From: Bacteroidales bacterium
Lineage (GTDB): Bacteria; Bacteroidota; Bacteroidia; Bacteroidales; Bacteroidaceae
DNA: 6,504 nucleotides
Direction of reading: 5' to 3'
NCBI GenBank assembly: GCA_004552155.1
Contig: SFPF01000113.1
Coordinates: 1 to 6,504, forward strand
Shown one piece after another: positions 4,581-6,504 of the stretch. Made by a program: the position numbers and the translations under genes. Position 1 is the first letter of the stretch. Every line of letters starts with the position of its first letter. The notes under the pieces were generated by a model, which was not told where the DNA came from, did no database searches, and saw nothing but the letters and a program-made list of their open reading frames with translations.

Positions 4581-6289
4581 TAGGCAAAGTCGATGTGCGC
4601 CCCGAAACGCTCCATGACGGGCTGCCACACCGCTGCCACCTGCTCGCCTTGCGTGATAGAGTTGGTGGAGACAAAGGCGGTGCGGATAGAGGTGCCTTGC
4701 ATCAGTTGCGCCGCCTTGAAAAACCATGCCGCCACGTAGTCCACCTTGCCTGCCATCTTGTAAGGTTTGCCTTTCTCGTCGGTCAAGATTTGGAGCATAT
4801 CTTCTTTTTGCCCAGCGCTTTGCAGCGTATAGCCCACAAAGGGCGGGTTGCCGATTATATAAGTCAGTTCCTCCTTGGGGCAAAGGGCGGTCCAGTCGGT
4901 TTGCAGGGCGTTGCCCTCACATATATTATTATAGGCGCGGAGCGGCAGGAAACTGATGTCCTGCTGCACGATGCGCTCCGTCTCGGCCAACATCTGCGCC
5001 TCGCTAATCCAGAGGGCGGTGGTGGCAACCACGGCGGCGAAATCGTTGATCTCAATGCCGTAAAACTGATTGATGCTCACCTTGATCGGGTTATAGAGTT
5101 CGCCCATCATGCGCCGCCCGGCGAAGAGGGCTTCGAGGGCGCGGTTTTCGAGACGACGCAGGGAGAGGTAAGTTTCCGTAAGGAAGTTGCCCGACCCACA
5201 GGCGGGGTCGAGAAAGCGCAGCGAGGCGAGTTTGTCCTGAAAGTCGGCGAGGGCGCGGGCACGGCGGTCGCCCTGCGGGCGGGCGAGGATGGCGTCGAGT
5301 TCGTCGGTGAGGGCCATGCCGCCGGCGCGGCGCGTGAGGGGATTAAGCGTGCTCTCGAAGACCGCGCCGAAGATGGTGGGCGAGATGCGGCTCCAGTCGA
5401 AGTCGAGGCTGGCCTGCTTGAGGAGCATCGTCTTGAGTTCGGGCGTGAAAGGCGGAATGTCCACCTCCTCGGCAAAGAGGCCGCCGTTGGTGTAGGGGAA
5501 GGCGGCGAGTTGGGGCGCGAGGTAGCGGCTGCGCAGATGCTCGGGCGTGTTGAGCGTGCGGAAGAGTTCAAGAAGATGCGTGCGGAGGTCGTCGCCGTTG
5601 TAGGCAGCCAGGTAGTCGTGGAACTGGTCGCGGCCGAAGTGGCCGGCATCTTCGGCATAGAGGCAAAACACAAGGCGCACGCAGAGCATGTTGAGGGCGC
5701 GGAGCGTGGCGGGGTCGTCGGCGCCATACTGCACAAGCAGCGCGTCGTAGATGCGGCCGATGATTTCGCCCGCCTTCACCGACACCTCTTCCTCCTTGTG
5801 CAGGTGCGCCTCGCCGGGATTGACGAGGAAACTGAGGCGGAAGAACTCGCGCTCGAGGTTTTCGAGCAATATCTCCTCCGGCTCCTGCCCGGGCTGCTCG
5901 AGGTCGTAGACGAGGAAGGAGGCAAAGTTGCTCACCACGATCCAGCGCGGGCGCATGCTGAAAGGCATGTTGTCGGCGTAGCGCTTGGCCTGCTTGTAGG
6001 GCGTGAGCACCGAGCCGTCGCTCTGGGGAATGCCTTGGCGGAGGTCTTTGCCGAGGCTTTTCTGTTCTATCAAGACGCGGGTGGCGGGAATGTGGGCGTC
6101 GATGAAACTCTGGTTGCTGAGTTTCACGCGCTCCTCGAAGCGAATGAAATTGGCGGGGTCGTCCACGCCGAAGACCTGCGTGAGCAACTGCAGCCAAAAC
6201 TGCTGGCTCTCGCCGCGCTCATAGCCGCGGCCGGTCCAGTCGGCAACGAAGCGGCGGGCGGCTTCGCGCTGGATTTTTTCTGTTAGCAT
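4394..6289 (-). CDS. 5' fragment of the MmeI-like gene: nuclease plus most of the methyltransferase
   Basis: This is the longest open frame of the broken gene. Residues 1-570 align by motif to the family, ending at HIDFAY (base ~4580). The last ~60 codons, to the stop at 4394, are out-of-frame sequence without homology. It keeps the nuclease residues, the SAM-binding motif FLDPACGSGNFL and the catalytic NPPF. It lacks the HYTS...ENI...PLFL segment that normally precedes motif I: RRAGGM runs directly into ALTDELDAIL near base 5315, about 20 residues short. It also lacks the target-recognition domain, which specifies the DNA site in this family. If translated, it would probably be inactive. Confidence 0.8.
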   Translation of the reverse strand: MLTEKIQREAARRFVADWTGRGYERGESQQFWLQLLTQVFGVDDPANFIRFEERVKLSNQSFIDAHIPATRVLIEQKSLGKDLRQGIPQSDGSVLTPYKQAKRYADNMPFSMRPRWIVVSNFASFLVYDLEQPGQEPEEILLENLEREFFRLSFLVNPGEAHLHKEEEVSVKAGEIIGRIYDALLVQYGADDPATLRALNMLCVRLVFCLYAEDAGHFGRDQFHDYLAAYNGDDLRTHLLELFRTLNTPEHLRSRYLAPQLAAFPYTNGGLFAEEVDIPPFTPELKTMLLKQASLDFDWSRISPTIFGAVFESTLNPLTRRAGGMALTDELDAILARPQGDRRARALADFQDKLASLRFLDPACGSGNFLTETYLSLRRLENRALEALFAGRRMMGELYNPIKVSINQFYGIEINDFAAVVATTALWISEAQMLAETERIVQQDISFLPLRAYNNICEGNALQTDWTALCPKEELTYIIGNPPFVGYTLQSAGQKEDMLQILTDEKGKPYKMAGKVDYVAAWFFKAAQLMQGTSIRTAFVSTNSITQGEQVAAVWQPVMERFGAHIDFAYPRALRYCWLLLRPCPGKSKTQKTLRTRRLQRGRQYKCLFIACREYIYRKPLKIYLRCAQNE

Positions 6290-6304
6290 AGGCTGGGAAA
6301 TAGG

Positions 6305-6317
6305 CCGGAAGTTCCGG
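6305..6317. promoter_or_regulatory. Small palindrome between the Crp-type gene and the MmeI-like gene
   Basis: CCGGAAGTTCCGG has 6-base arms around one G, in the 51-bp spacer between the regulator stop and the ATG at 6289. It could be a small operator or just chance. A 9-base direct repeat ATAGGCTGG flanks it (6288-6296 and 6327-6335). No TAnnTTTG promoter is visible in the spacer, so the two genes may share a transcript. Confidence 0.3.
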
Positions 6318-6340
6318 GTTTTTCGGATAGGCTGGAGCAA

Positions 6341-6504
6341 TTATATTCTTGGGAGTAGTTCGAGTTTGGGGATATCGATGCGGGCGCGGCCGCAGTGCAG
6401 CAGGCCCTGGCCTTCGAGGGCGGCGAGCATCCGCGACACGTTGAGGCGAGTGGCGCCGAGGGCATCGCCGAGGGCGGTCATGCGGATTTGCAGTTCCTTG
6501 TGCC
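6341..6504 (-). CDS. Crp/Fnr-type transcription regulator, C-terminal helix-turn-helix (partial)
   Basis: Only the last 53 codons are inside the window. They read KELQIRMTALGDALGATRLN, then VSRMLAALEGQGLLHCGRAR and IDIPKLELLPRI, ending in TAA at 6343-6341. This is the DNA-binding winged helix of the Crp/Fnr family: the ALGDALGATRLNVSRML part is the helix-turn-helix with its recognition helix (TRLNVSRML), followed by the turn GLL and the wing ending in IxIPxLExL. The N-terminal effector domain is outside, so the ligand cannot be told. It lies 51 bp upstream of the MmeI-like gene on the same strand; whether it controls that gene is not shown. Confidence 0.82.
   Translation of the reverse strand, partial: HKELQIRMTALGDALGATRLNVSRMLAALEGQGLLHCGRARIDIPKLELLPRI

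Larger units (their letters stand above)
3685..6289 (-). pseudogene. MmeI-like (type IIL) restriction-modification enzyme, broken by internal deletions
   Basis: An intact member of this family is a single chain of roughly 900 residues that methylates adenine on one strand of its site and cuts at a distance. Here recognisable homology runs start to end but is spread over three frames. Order: N-terminal PD-(D/E)xK nuclease motif (Asp64, Glu75-x-Lys77 in LIEQKS); helical connector (SPTIFGAVFESTLNP); methyltransferase motif I FLDPACGSGNFL (359-370) and motif IV NPPF (481-484); then the target-recognition part (RYCLWLVNASPAEL, ETPALFQEIRQP, VSSERRAYVPIGY, LYHFGVLTS, NNFPWP) and the C-terminal ADWGK stop. 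Compared with the family, sequence is missing near 5315 (in frame), 4580, 4215 and 3815 (each out of frame). The ATG at 6289 (MLTEKIQ) matches the usual start; a TTG at 6340 would add 17 unconserved residues. Decay or assembly error could explain the gaps. No separate nuclease or specificity gene is needed. Confidence 0.88.

Noticed and set aside
4478..6286. Long plus-strand frame of 602 codons opposite the MmeI-like gene
   Set aside because: It is antisense to clear methyltransferase and nuclease motifs; long antisense frames are expected at this GC content.

Overview
The window looks like a contig from a high-GC member of the Bacteroidales (phylum Bacteroidota), probably from a gut-type metagenome. 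Three things point there. The iron transporter is a FeoA-FeoB fusion, the form usual in this phylum. The promoter-like site in front of it matches the Bacteroidota -7 consensus TAnnTTTG. Coding DNA is GC-rich while intergenic DNA is AT-rich and full of repeats. The first ~415 bases do not fit this picture: they encode the end of a VanW-family protein, typical of Clostridia, and join the feoB gene at an 8-base overlap. This join is most simply a chimeric assembly.

Layout, left to right. All recognised genes are on the minus strand. Bases 1-415 hold a partial VanW-domain protein. Bases ~408-2534 hold a FeoA-FeoB ferrous iron transporter that lacks its normal C-terminus because of the join. Bases 2535-3684 contain no gene. 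They hold three tandem copies of a 191-193 bp repeat built around a 92-bp hairpin-rich core, one inverted core copy with a rebuilt central hairpin, an array of four palindromes spaced exactly 21 bp apart, a strong intrinsic terminator and a perfect 20-bp palindrome. Bases 3685-6289 hold a broken MmeI-like (type IIL) restriction-modification gene with a nuclease motif and an adenine-methyltransferase domain. Compared with the family it has lost at least four internal segments; three of the losses shift the frame. Bases 6341-6504 hold the C-terminal helix-turn-helix of a Crp/Fnr-type regulator.

Function. FeoAB would import Fe(II). The restriction-modification gene, if intact, would methylate and cut DNA as one polypeptide; as read here it cannot make a full-length enzyme. 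The regulator sits 51 bp upstream on the same strand and may be unrelated to it. I see no multi-gene system. The unexplained material is the structured non-coding DNA between the two main genes: the 92-bp core family and the 21-bp palindrome array.
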